A DNA stretch of 64,000 nucleotides, taken from the NCBI RefSeq assembly GCF_003574135.1, contig NZ_AP018341.1:372001-436000 (forward strand). The letters are read 5' to 3'. The notes beneath the pieces were generated by a model. That model was not told where the DNA came from. It ran no database searches and saw nothing but the letters and a program-made list of their open reading frames with translations. Positions 1 to 8,992 of the stretch are shown piece after piece (position 1 is the first letter of the stretch; every line of letters begins with the position of its first letter). Position numbers and translations under genes: made by a program. The DNA is from a cyanobacterium endosymbiont of Rhopalodia gibberula (GTDB lineage Bacteria; Cyanobacteriota; Cyanobacteriia; Cyanobacteriales; Microcystaceae).

Positions 1-706
1 AAATTAATTGTCCTTGATGAATCAATAAGACCCGTTTACATAAAGCCGTAATATCAGCCATATAATGACTGGTTAACAGAATTGTTGCTTGATACCGTTG
101 ATTATAATCCAGTAAAAATTTCCTGATCGCAGCTTGAGCATTGACATCTAATCCTAAAGTCGGTTCATCTAAAAATAATACTTGGGGATAATGTAAAAGA
201 GCAGCTAATAATTCAGCTTTCATCCGTTCTCCTAAAGATAGTTTACGAACAGGCTGGGTTAGTTTTTCTTCAATTGATAGCATTTGGGACAATTCTTGTA
301 GTCGTTGTTTAAAGATTTTGTCGGGAATTTTATAGACTGCTCCGTTAATCCTTAACGAATCTAGTGTAGGTAAATCCCATAATAATTGCTGTTTTTGTCC
401 CATCACTAAACTAGTTTTTTGTAGAAACTGGGGTTGGCGACGAAAGGGAATATACCCCGCAATTCTTACCTTTCCTTCTGAAGGATGAATTAGTCCAGTA
501 AGCATCTTTAGAGTGGTGGTTTTTCCTGCACCATTAGCTCCAAGAAACCCAACTATTTCCCCCGGTTCAATAGTGAATGAGATATCTTTAACAGCTTCTA
601 CTTGTCGGTAAGTTCGATTAAAAAAATGGGATAATGTCCCTTTAATTCCAGGTTTTTTAACAGGGATAGAGTAGGTTTTACCCAGATTTTCTACAATAAT
701 TGACAT
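1..706 (-). CDS. ABC transporter ATP-binding protein, partial (C-terminal end beyond the left edge)
   Basis: This is the cytoplasmic ATPase of an ABC-2 type transporter, read on the minus strand from an ATG at 706 and still open at base 1. About 235 residues are visible. Walker A is GANGAGKTT (about residues 56-64), the signature is LSLGER (156-161), Walker B is VLFLDEPTLGLD (176-187) and the switch histidine lies in TSH (212-214), so the nucleotide-binding domain is complete and looks active. The variant signature LSLGER and the roughly 40-residue N-terminal lead before the Walker motif resemble the COG4586-type exporter ATPases; its permeases would be expected left of the window. The start lies only 29 bp downstream of the hpnA-like stop on the same strand, so the two are probably co-transcribed. 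The substrate cannot be told from the sequence. Confidence 0.88.
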   Translation of the reverse strand, partial: MSIIVENLGKTYSIPVKKPGIKGTLSHFFNRTYRQVEAVKDISFTIEPGEIVGFLGANGAGKTTTLKMLTGLIHPSEGKVRIAGYIPFRRQPQFLQKTSLVMGQKQQLLWDLPTLDSLRINGAVYKIPDKIFKQRLQELSQMLSIEEKLTQPVRKLSLGERMKAELLAALLHYPQVLFLDEPTLGLDVNAQAAIRKFLLDYNQRYQATILLTSHYMADITALCKRVLLIHQGQLI

Positions 707-735
707 TATAATTAGAATTGATAATTGTTGAACTT

Positions 736-1722
736 CTAGGAATATCCATGGTTAACAAACCAGGTAACAGCATCTTGTAAGGCTTGTTTAACCGATGATT
801 GAGGTAATCCTAATTCCTTGACCGCTTTGGTTCCATCGTAATACATTGGAAACTGAGACATTTGTACTCCATCTAGGGCTAGAGATGGAGATCTTCCCAG
901 GGGAGCCAACAGAGATTCTTCGATCCAAGCGATAGTTAAAGGTAGCCAAAGAGGAACAGTTTGCTGGGGAGCATTGAATCGAGTAATCGTGGCTAATTCT
1001 TCTAATAGACCTTTGAAGCTTAAATTTTTGTGTCCCAAGATGTAACGTTCCCCCGATTTCCCTTTTTCTAAGGCTAATAAATGACCCCAGGCCACATCTC
1101 GCACGTCAATTAAATTCAACCCTGTATCTACATAAGCGGGCATTTGACGGCGTAAAAATCTCAAGATGATACTTCCCGTTGGGGTAGGTTTAATGTCCCA
1201 TGGTCCGATAGGGGTACTGGGATTGACAATGACTATATCTTGACCATTTTGGACAGCTTTATAAGCCTCTTGTTCAGCCCAATATTTTGATTTTTTGTAG
1301 TGACCAACTAATTTCTCTACTGGACTTTGATAAGTTTCATTAATGATTTGACCGAACTTTCCTACACCAATGGCGGCGACGGAACTTGTATAAACCGTGC
1401 GTTCAATTCTAGCTTGACGGGCGGCTTCTAGAATTGAACGAGTTCCCAAAACATTACTTTGATAGAGTTGGCGGCGATCTTTTTGATAAAGAGAATAGTG
1501 AGCTGCAACGTGAAAAAGTATGTGAGTTCCTCGCATTTTTGCAGCCAAGTCGGAGTCATTTAGATCGCCTTCCACCTGTTCAACATCTAGCTCTTTAAGG
1601 TTATCTAAACAACTTTGGGGACGTACTAATGCTCGTACTTGATGACCTTGTTGTAATAACAACCGAACTAGGTTTGCGCCGATAAATCCCGTTCCTCCTG
1701 TAATAAATGCCTTAATTGTCAT
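736..1722 (-). CDS. hpnA: NAD-dependent epimerase/dehydratase, HpnA-type
   Basis: A 328-residue extended short-chain dehydrogenase/reductase. The N-terminal dinucleotide-binding loop is GGTGFIG (residues 9-15). The active-site serine lies in YTSSVA (111-116) and the Tyr/Lys pair is YKKSK (Tyr142, Lys146), so the catalytic set is intact. The strings LFHVAAHYSLY and NVLGTRSILEAA are typical of the hopanoid-associated sugar epimerase HpnA found in hopanoid-making bacteria including cyanobacteria. The enzyme would be cytosolic and act on a nucleotide sugar or related substrate; the precise substrate is not proven for the family. No hopanoid cyclase or other hpn gene is nearby, so the name rests on similarity alone. 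It sits directly upstream of the ABC ATPase gene and probably shares its transcript. Confidence 0.8.
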   Translation of the reverse strand: MTIKAFITGGTGFIGANLVRLLLQQGHQVRALVRPQSCLDNLKELDVEQVEGDLNDSDLAAKMRGTHILFHVAAHYSLYQKDRRQLYQSNVLGTRSILEAARQARIERTVYTSSVAAIGVGKFGQIINETYQSPVEKLVGHYKKSKYWAEQEAYKAVQNGQDIVIVNPSTPIGPWDIKPTPTGSIILRFLRRQMPAYVDTGLNLIDVRDVAWGHLLALEKGKSGERYILGHKNLSFKGLLEELATITRFNAPQQTVPLWLPLTIAWIEESLLAPLGRSPSLALDGVQMSQFPMYYDGTKAVKELGLPQSSVKQALQDAVTWFVNHGYS

Positions 1723-2721
1723 TTTCGAAGTAAATTTTTTGTAATTAAATGTACTTTGACTTTTAATTGCTTAGATAAGTATAATCAGCGAGAGACTTTT
1801 TGTAAACAAAACATTAAGCTAGAATGTGTTAAGCAAACTCTGTCTTGTTGGATAAAAACTAAAGTTTTTATCATGCAGAAAATAATGCTGAATAATCCTT
1901 ATCCGTAATTTCTAAATATACTACTTATTGAATAATTTTACGAACTACCTTTAAGCTTTCAGTATTTAACCAGTTCTTGGATGTCTAACTTGCAAATAAA
2001 TTCATATTTTTAAAGAGACACTTGCTCAGAAAATTAGGATTATCAAAGTTGCGCTGTTTCATTTTTTCTATTTTGTTATTGAAGGTAGAAGTATATAAAG
2101 TACTTCCTAGTAAAATCATTATAAATCTATCAGTACTGACTCTTTGATGTTCAATAACACTAAACCTACAACTATTTATAGACCGATAATTAACTAATTT
2201 TACACCTATTTTAGAGTTTACTTTGGACTAGACTCCCCAATACAATGTAGATCTTAAAATATTGTAATATCCATAATTATTGTTTAAATTAAATTTTTTT
2301 TGCTCAAATTATCATTAATAACGTTCTAATCCTGGCTTAAGAAATACTATCTGAAACTGAAATTTTTAGGTAGGTAATTTGCTCCTAGAACCAATACTCA
2401 TTGTTAAATGACTCTGCTTTCATTTGAGAAAATTGTTTCTCTTTTATTCAATCATAGTACAATGTTAAGATGAGGGTATCTACCATTTGAATTGATTATA
2501 AAGGCTAATTTTATATAAATGCCCTTAGAAACAATTGAAAGCAATCTAACAACTTTACTAAATATTAGATTATAATCAATAGTATAAAGATTTGCTTGCA
2601 AAAGCATGAAAATAATAGATTTTTCCATAAATTTAGTTTATAATGCTTTGATTTTTATTACTATAAAAATAGTTTCTCAAAGATTAAAGTTTCGAGTTTA
2701 TTAAAGTGATATTATCCTCAA
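1723..2721. other. Gene-free AT-rich spacer
   Basis: A 1-kb spacer between two minus-strand genes. I see only short frames full of stops on both strands and no RNA gene or recognisable remnant. The part near 1723 should contain the promoter of the hpnA-like gene, but no clear -35/-10 pair stands out. Confidence 0.6.
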
Positions 2722-3462
2722 TTAATATCTCATAAATTCAAGATTTGTAGTCACATTATGTACATCTTCAATGGCTTCTAATGTATTAATTAATTTAAAA
2801 ATTGATCTGTATTGATCTGGATCATTGACTTCTACAAGAGTATTAGGAATCCATCGTAATTCCACTTCAAAAAAATTAATTTTTTTCTCTTTTAAGGTTT
2901 GAGTTAGAGTATCTAAATTAGTAACTTCACTGAAGATTTCAACTCTCATTTTTTCGTCAGATAATTTGTAGGTATCCGCTCCTCCTTCGACAGAAGCTTC
3001 AAGAAGAAAATCTTCATTGACTTCTCCTTCAAGGATTATGACTCCTTTTTGCTCAAACATCCAACTTACACAACCTATTTCTCCTAAATTTCCTCCGTTT
3101 TTACTAAAAGCTTCCCTCAGATCAGCAGCTGTGCGGTTACGATTGTCGGTTATAGCTTCAACGAGGATGGCCACGCCCCCTAATCCGTAACCTTCATAGC
3201 GGATTTCTTCATACATAGTATTGTTATTTTCATAGGTTCCTGCCCCTTTAGCTATCGCCCGTTCGATATTTTCATTAGGAATCCCAGCGGCTTTAGCTTT
3301 TTCAATTGCAGTCCTAAGTTGGAAATTAGCGGCTGGATCAGGGAGCCCATATTTTGCTGCCATGATAATTGCACGGGATAATTGGGTAAAAGTTTTGCCT
3401 TTTTTTTCATCAACTCTTTCTTTTTGACGTTTGATATTTGCCCACTTACTATGACCTGCCAT
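2722..3462 (-). CDS. yebC: YebC/PmpR (TACO1) family protein
   Basis: A full-length 246-residue member of the YebC family, recognised by the invariant start MAGHSKWANIKRQKE and the segments GIPNENIERAI and EGYGLGGVAILVEA. Family members are cytosolic. They were described as DNA-binding regulators (PmpR), and related proteins assist translation of difficult sequences (TACO1 activates mitochondrial translation); which role applies here cannot be read from the sequence. The start is well fixed because the MAGHSKW motif is the family N-terminus. Neighbouring spacers are long, so it is probably monocistronic. No frameshift or missing block is seen. Confidence 0.95.
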   Translation of the reverse strand: MAGHSKWANIKRQKERVDEKKGKTFTQLSRAIIMAAKYGLPDPAANFQLRTAIEKAKAAGIPNENIERAIAKGAGTYENNNTMYEEIRYEGYGLGGVAILVEAITDNRNRTAADLREAFSKNGGNLGEIGCVSWMFEQKGVIILEGEVNEDFLLEASVEGGADTYKLSDEKMRVEIFSEVTNLDTLTQTLKEKKINFFEVELRWIPNTLVEVNDPDQYRSIFKLINTLEAIEDVHNVTTNLEFMRY

Positions 3463-3513
3463 AACTTTTTAAAAAAATTCTATATACTGTTTTATTTTAC
3501 TATATTTTAACTA

Positions 3514-3564
3514 AATTAAAAACAGTTAATTTTTTGTGCGAGAAGAGATTAACTGTTTTTAATT
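3514..3564. repeat. 17-bp perfect inverted repeat with 17-nt loop
   Basis: The left arm AATTAAAAACAGTTAAT (3514-3530) is exactly complementary to 3548-3564. It lies about 50 bp upstream of the yebC start codon, so it is in the promoter/leader zone rather than at a 3' end. It could be a regulatory palindrome or a hairpin belonging to a lost neighbour. Confidence 0.7.
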
Positions 3565-4504
3565 ATAATTAGATTTATTTAATTAAATTAGTAGATAAAG
3601 TTGATTTATATTACGAACGCTGAGTAGTGTTTCTTATTTTTTAGTATTAATTACTAAAATAGTAAATTCAATAAATATTTTAATATTTGCATATTAAATT
3701 TGATGTAATTCTCTATGTTTCTCGATTTAATTTAGTGGTATATTTATTTTAATAAATAAAAACTTTATTTATTTCCTAGATATAATTATACAATTTATCC
3801 TCGACATTGAATAAATTGATAAAGATTTTAGATACTTGTTAATACAACAGTTTGTTGAATTGTAGGAATACCAATCCATTTTTTAAAAAACAGATAAATA
3901 CTAATTTTTTAGCTTTTTTTATTTAAAAAATCAATATTTTTTTATTTTTGCTCCAAATAAATTTTGGTAATATAAATATCTATTAAATAGTCCAATTCAA
4001 AATCTAAAATCTAGAAAATAGCTCCTAATCGTTATCTACAATAATAGTAAATATTTTCAATTATTTTACTTCTAAATAAGATTAGATATAAAAATTATTT
4101 ATATAAATAAAAAGATATATGTTAAGTTATTTTTAACTTGAAATATTAGCGCAATTACTCTTTGAATAAATGAGCTATTTTTTATTTAAATTCTATTTAT
4201 TAGAAATTGCAATACCTAGCCAATTTATTAATTTTAAAGCTAAAAAACACCACAAATATAAGTTGTTATCAATAACAACTTATATTTAAATACCAGTCCA
4301 TTAAATTGATTTTGATAATCTCAAAAAAGAACTTATGTTTAGAAAACATACTATGAAGTCATTTGAATAAATGAGTTTAGTTTTTCATATTACTTTACCG
4401 ATTGGAAAACTAAATTATAGTAGGAAAAGATAATTAACAAAACTTTTACTACATTCTCTTATCTAATTCTAGAGTAAACGCTGAAATAATAATAGTCTTC
4501 TTAC
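3565..4504. other. AT-rich spacer with no recognisable gene
   Basis: Nearly 1 kb with very low G+C. Frames on both strands are interrupted every few codons. The only clear structure is the hairpin at 4254-4287. Confidence 0.6.
4254..4287. repeat. 15-bp perfect hairpin, 4-nt loop
   Basis: AAATATAAGTTGTTA (4254-4268), loop TCAA, then its exact complement to 4287. It lies about 220 bp beyond the 3' end of the holin-like pseudogene (minus strand), so it could be a leftover terminator. There is no strong T-tract on either side. Confidence 0.7.
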
Positions 4505-4639
4505 TTAAGCGTTTAAAATACCAAATACAATGGCTGCTACCAATACCTTTAAAAAATTATCAACTTCTATTCCAATCGATAATCGAACGATAATCAATAA
4601 ATTAATAGCAGTTAATAATCAGATAATTAAGATATCCAT
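4505..4639 (-). pseudogene. Phage-holin-like (YvlD-type) small membrane protein, broken
   Basis: Read from ATG 4639 on the minus strand, the frame gives MDILII, a TGA stop, then LLTAINLLIIVRL, SIGIEVDNFLKVLVAAIVFG and ILNA before a TAA at 4505. The hydrophobic helix, the IGIEVD turn and the following hydrophobic helix ending in GILNA match the N-terminal half of the YvlD/phage-holin-family membrane proteins (about 110-120 residues in many bacteria). The second half is no longer readable. Two in-frame stops and the missing C-terminus make it a pseudogene. TGA is an ordinary stop in this genome, since the intact DUF4335 gene ends with it, so recoding is not a likely rescue. Confidence 0.65.
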
Positions 4640-4826
4640 AACTTATTTTTTTTAGTCTACATAAGATTACAAGAAAAAAAGTTAAGTTTATTTTTATTTT
4701 AAATGTCAATCTCAATTGATTTAAAATCATGAAAATAGTTCAATTCTTTTAATTAAATATCATTTATCAAAATTAATTTTGTATTCACCTACTCTAAGTC
4801 CTTAAATTTTTTTTAGAAAAAGTCTC

Positions 4827-6131
4827 TTACATATCTCGATAGTTAAAAGACTTAGCATTATCTCCTGAATAAGTTGATACAATGTGAGCGTCTCCAGTCA
4901 CTTGATATTTATAGGTGACTAATCCTTCTAATCCTACCGGGCCTCTAGGAGGTATTTTTTGAGTACTAATACCGATTTCAGCCCCAAAACCGTAGCGAAA
5001 CCCATCGGAAAAGCGAGTTGAACAATTATGAAATACGCCGGCTGCATCTACTTGATTTAAAAATTTTGTAGCGGAAATATTATTTTCTGTGATAATTGCA
5101 TCAGTATGTTTTGAACCATAAGTATTAATGTGGGCAATCGCGTCTTCTAAGGAAGCTTCAATTTTAATTGAAAGAATAAGATCACTATATTCTGTTTTCC
5201 AATCTTCTTCTGTTGCAGGCATTATATCGATTAATTTTTGACAGATTTTATCTCCCCTTAATTCGACATTATTTTCTTTTAAAACTTGAGCTATCTTAGG
5301 TAAGAACTGAGGAGCAATATCTTGGTGAACTAATAAGGTTTCAATGGCATTGCAAGCTGCAGGATATTGAGTTTTAGAATCTACTGTTATGGCAATTGCC
5401 TTATTCAAGTCTGCCTGTCTATCAACATAAAGGTGACAAATTCCATCAGCATGACCTAAGACAGGAATATTAGTATTTTGTTGAACATAACGAACAAAAC
5501 TATTAGATCCTCTAGGGATAATTAAATCGACATAGTTTTCTAACGCTAATAATTCTTTAATTTCTTCACGGGTAGTCAGTAAATTAATACTGTTGTGATT
5601 GACGCTAGTCTTTAAAAGTGCGTCTTGGATGACTTTAAATAAAGTTTGACAGGAATTAATTGCTTCTTTTCCTCCTTTAAGAATTACTCCATTGCCAGAT
5701 TTTATGGCTAAGCTAGTAATTTGAATTAAGGCTTCAGGTCTGGATTCAAAGATAACTCCTAATACCCCCAACGGACAGGTTTTTCTTTTCAAGATTAACC
5801 CCTGATCCAACTCTCTATGGACTTGAATTATCCCTACAGGATCGGGCAATATTCCAACATTTCTTACACCCTTAATTGTAGCTTTTAATTTAGTTTCGTT
5901 AAGTTTTAAACGGTTATACAAAGGTTGAGAAATTCCTTCTTTTTTAGCAATTTTACAGTCAGCTTGGTTCGACGTAATAATTTCAGGAATTGTGTTTTCT
6001 AAGGCTTGCGCTATGGCTTCAATTGCATTATTGCGCTCGTCTATAGATAGTAATTCTAACTGACGTGCAGCTTCACGGGTTTTCTGAGCAATTTCTGCCA
6101 AAGATAAAGCTTTGATTGAAGTTGAAACCAT
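4827..6131 (-). CDS. proA: Gamma-glutamyl phosphate reductase
   Basis: A 434-residue cytosolic enzyme of proline synthesis that reduces gamma-glutamyl phosphate to glutamate-5-semialdehyde with NADPH. It has the aldehyde-dehydrogenase fold. Diagnostic segments are [20 protein letters not shown] (127-146), LKGGKEA (151-157), IPRGSNSFV (205-213) and the catalytic cysteine in [13 protein letters not shown] (Cys260). The C-terminal block with [14 protein letters not shown] is present. The length is normal for the family and no damage is seen. The gene stands alone between decayed spacers; no proB partner is in the window. Confidence 0.96.
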   Translation of the reverse strand: MVSTSIKALSLAEIAQKTREAARQLELLSIDERNNAIEAIAQALENTIPEIITSNQADCKIAKKEGISQPLYNRLKLNETKLKATIKGVRNVGILPDPVGIIQVHRELDQGLILKRKTCPLGVLGVIFESRPEALIQITSLAIKSGNGVILKGGKEAINSCQTLFKVIQDALLKTSVNHNSINLLTTREEIKELLALENYVDLIIPRGSNSFVRYVQQNTNIPVLGHADGICHLYVDRQADLNKAIAITVDSKTQYPAACNAIETLLVHQDIAPQFLPKIAQVLKENNVELRGDKICQKLIDIMPATEEDWKTEYSDLILSIKIEASLEDAIAHINTYGSKHTDAIITENNISATKFLNQVDAAGVFHNCSTRFSDGFRYGFGAEIGISTQKIPPRGPVGLEGLVTYKYQVTGDAHIVSTYSGDNAKSFNYRDM

Positions 6132-7125
6132 AGAATTTATAAAAAATTAAAAATTAAAGTTCATTTTGATATACTATCATATCTAAAAAAAACAAAACAT
6201 TACTATTTTTTACTTATATCTTTAATATTTTTTTATATTTTTATAAGTAAAGAAGAAAACAGAGTAGATAATAAAATTGTTGAATAGTAGAGACGCAGAT
6301 CAGAAACATTAATTTTGTTTAAATAAACATAAAATTTTATGGTTAACTTAGGAATTAAGTCACCTCAATCCAATATTTTGATTTTCAGTTATTGCGGTTA
6401 TTCTAGCCTAGCTGTGACAAAACCATAATTTTAAAAAGCTCCAAATCTTGCTTTATAAAATCTGCAAGATTTCAAAAAAAATTTTTGGAATTACAGTATG
6501 TAGCATCACCACCAAATTTAAATCATCAATCTTAGATATTTAAATACTATAAAGTTAGTAATTAGATATCAATTAGTGTGATATATAAAAATAATTTTAA
6601 ATATCACACTATATAGAATCTGTGATAGATTTATCTCTATAAAGATAACTATTAGGCTAATTGTTTAGATTCTCTTTTAATAGAAATTAAGCATATTTTG
6701 CTAGACAGTTATTTAAACAAGATAAAAACTGATTGTAATAGATATTCTTCCCATTATATTGATATATAGTGTATTAGTAAGCCTCCTGGTCAATCAAATA
6801 ATTTTTTCTTTTTTAATAAAAATTGTATATATCAACAAATTAAAAAGATATTTATTCTAAATAAGAGCTAATAAAATTATAAAAATAGAACCAATATAAT
6901 TACGAATTGCTTGTCTTATATCAAGATATAAAATACTATATATTAACAATAGATAGAAATTATTCAACCATACAAAAGAAGGAAAATATTTTAAACTAAA
7001 TTAGTAATTTAATAAATATGCATCCAATCTATTACTTTATTTCATCACTTAGGCTATTAATATTGAAAGCGTAAAAAGAGCTAATTGTGATTTTATATTG
7101 ACTAATAAGCCCTTGATATATCTTA

Positions 7126-7156
7126 AAAGTTTGTTTTTTTGTCAAAAACAAACTTT
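7126..7156. repeat. 13-bp perfect hairpin, 5-nt loop
   Basis: AAAGTTTGTTTTT (7126-7138), loop TTGTC, exact complement 7144-7156. It is not next to an intact gene. Confidence 0.65.
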
Positions 7157-7516
7157 ACTAAAAACAACAATTTAATATAATTTCTCTTATTAAGAAAATA
7201 ATACACATCAGTTTTAGTGGATATAGAAACTAAAAAATCGATGGTTTTTAAAAAAAAGTAATAAAAAAATATTGGCATAATATTCATACAGTTTTATTTA
7301 GTATTGATTTTCTTAAGTAGAAGAGGTTATCATGTACTACTATACAATAGTTTTATGTAGGACAATTGATATATACGTATTAAAAACCTAACGTAAAATC
7401 TAATTGTTATTGATATTATTGCCAAAGTTAGTTCTCTTAAGGATAGAATCTAAAAAGTTTTTACTATCATCCTAAGTGCAATAAAACTATATAGATTTGT
7501 GGATGCTTCATAAAAG

Positions 7517-7544
7517 TGACATCAAAAAAAATTTTTTGATGTCA
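7517..7544. repeat. 13-bp perfect hairpin, 2-nt centre
   Basis: TGACATCAAAAAA (7517-7529), two A residues, then the exact complement. It lies about 315 bp upstream of speE. It could be an operator-like palindrome (TGACATC/GATGTCA half-sites) or a relic terminator. Confidence 0.65.
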
Positions 7545-7859
7545 TGAAATAGATTAATAAAGAGTGAGACCACCAGACCAAGTGTTAAAACAGTAAAAAA
7601 GTATTTTTTTTTAATTACTGTTAACTTAGTATATCTAATCTTAGAAGATCTAAAAAATTTCAAAAGAAAATTAAAAATCGACTTATAGCTTAAATCTAGC
7701 TCGTTAAGAATTAAAGACTTCCTATATGAAATTAATTAAGAGCGATTACTTTTGTTAAATCTTACAAGAAAACCGCCCGAATAAATAATTTTTCAACACT
7801 ACAGAACAATTTTGTGCTTTGATTAATAGCTAGACCATCTTTTAAATGAAAGGAATATT

Positions 7860-8786
7860 ATGAATACTAGTAAAACTAAGGCAGATCTGTGGATTAATGA
7901 AAATATTACCCCTTGGGATATTTATAGTCATGGGATTAAAGAGATTTTAGTTTATAAAAAAACTCCATATCAGGAGATGTATATTGTTGACAGTGAGTCC
8001 TATGGTAAAGCATTAGTCTTAGATGGAAAATGGCAATCCTGTGTAGGAGATGAGTTTATTTATCATGAAAGTTTAGTACAACCAGCAATGATTACCCATC
8101 AATTTGTAAAAAAAGTCCTCATTTTAGGTGGTGGGGAAGGGGCAACTATTCGGGAAATTTTACGGTGGAAATCTATTGAGAAGGTGACAATGATTGACAT
8201 TGATGGAGAAGTAGTAGCTGCTTGTCAAAAACATCTCCCTGAAATGCACCAGAACTGTTTTGATGATCCACGAGTAGAATTAATTATCGATGATGCCTTA
8301 GAAGTCTTAGATAAAATCTCCAGAGGATGGGACGTCATTATATCAGATTTATCTGATCCCATTGAAGAAGGTCCGTCATTCCCATTATTTACCAAGGAAT
8401 ATTTTGCTAGGCTGCAGAAAGTTTTATCTCCTCAGGGTTTAGTAATTATTCAGAGTGGTCAAGTTTCTCCTCCATTTATTAAATATCACGCCCGTTTAGT
8501 AAATACTCTAAAAGCTGTTTTTTCTCAGGTTAATTCTTATTGCGCTCCTACCCCTACTTATGGTTCTCCCTGGGGTTTTGCTATCTGTGGAAATCAAGTT
8601 TTAAATACTTTCCCTGATCCAGTTTTTGTTGATAACTTATTAGCAACAAAAACGACAGGGGGATTACGTCTAATTGATGGACAAACTTTATTAGGAATGT
8701 TACAAACTCCTCTTTATATTCGAGACGCAATTGCAAAATACACGGATATTTATACTTTTGATAAACCACCTAAGTTCTTTAGTTAG
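7860..8786 (+). CDS. speE: Polyamine aminopropyltransferase (spermidine synthase)
   Basis: A 308-residue cytosolic enzyme that transfers aminopropyl from decarboxylated S-adenosylmethionine to putrescine. The cofactor site is visible as LILGGGEGATIREIL (87-101), followed by MIDIDGEVV (111-119), the acidic IDDALEVLD (143-151) and the catalytic Asp region ISDLSDPIEEG (161-171). The start is supported by a Shine-Dalgarno-like GAAAGGA at 7848-7854. SpeD, which makes the decarboxylated cofactor, is encoded at 25518-25913, so the spermidine branch is retained though not clustered. The length is at the upper end for bacterial SpeE, typical of plant/cyanobacterial-like forms. No damage is seen. Confidence 0.93.
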   Translation: MNTSKTKADLWINENITPWDIYSHGIKEILVYKKTPYQEMYIVDSESYGKALVLDGKWQSCVGDEFIYHESLVQPAMITHQFVKKVLILGGGEGATIREILRWKSIEKVTMIDIDGEVVAACQKHLPEMHQNCFDDPRVELIIDDALEVLDKISRGWDVIISDLSDPIEEGPSFPLFTKEYFARLQKVLSPQGLVIIQSGQVSPPFIKYHARLVNTLKAVFSQVNSYCAPTPTYGSPWGFAICGNQVLNTFPDPVFVDNLLATKTTGGLRLIDGQTLLGMLQTPLYIRDAIAKYTDIYTFDKPPKFFS

Positions 8787-8992
8787 TCATTTTGAAGTCA
8801 GCCTTTGATACTAGTATATTTTTGAGCTGAAATCACATTATTATCTGGATCTAATAAAATTAGACTTAGAGCAAAATTAGATTATTATATTCTTAATTTA
8901 GCTTTTTAAACAATTGTATTTTACGTCTACTTATTGCCTTTAGTTTAATCAGATATGAGTCTAACAATAAATATCTATGTTAGTTATCGACT

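Larger units (their letters stand above)
6132..7859. other. Long AT-rich spacer between divergent proA and speE
   Basis: A 1.7-kb spacer between two divergent genes. Apart from inverted repeats at 6574-6611 (11-bp arms), 7126-7156 and 7517-7544, I see no gene, RNA or recognisable remnant. Promoters for proA and speE must lie at its two ends. Confidence 0.6.

Noticed and set aside
4505-4639. Possible reading of TGA as tryptophan, since a TGA interrupts the holin-like frame
   Set aside because: Intact genes use TGA as their stop (DUF4335 ends with TGA at 24121-24123) and the frame is also closed by TAA, so this is ordinary decay.
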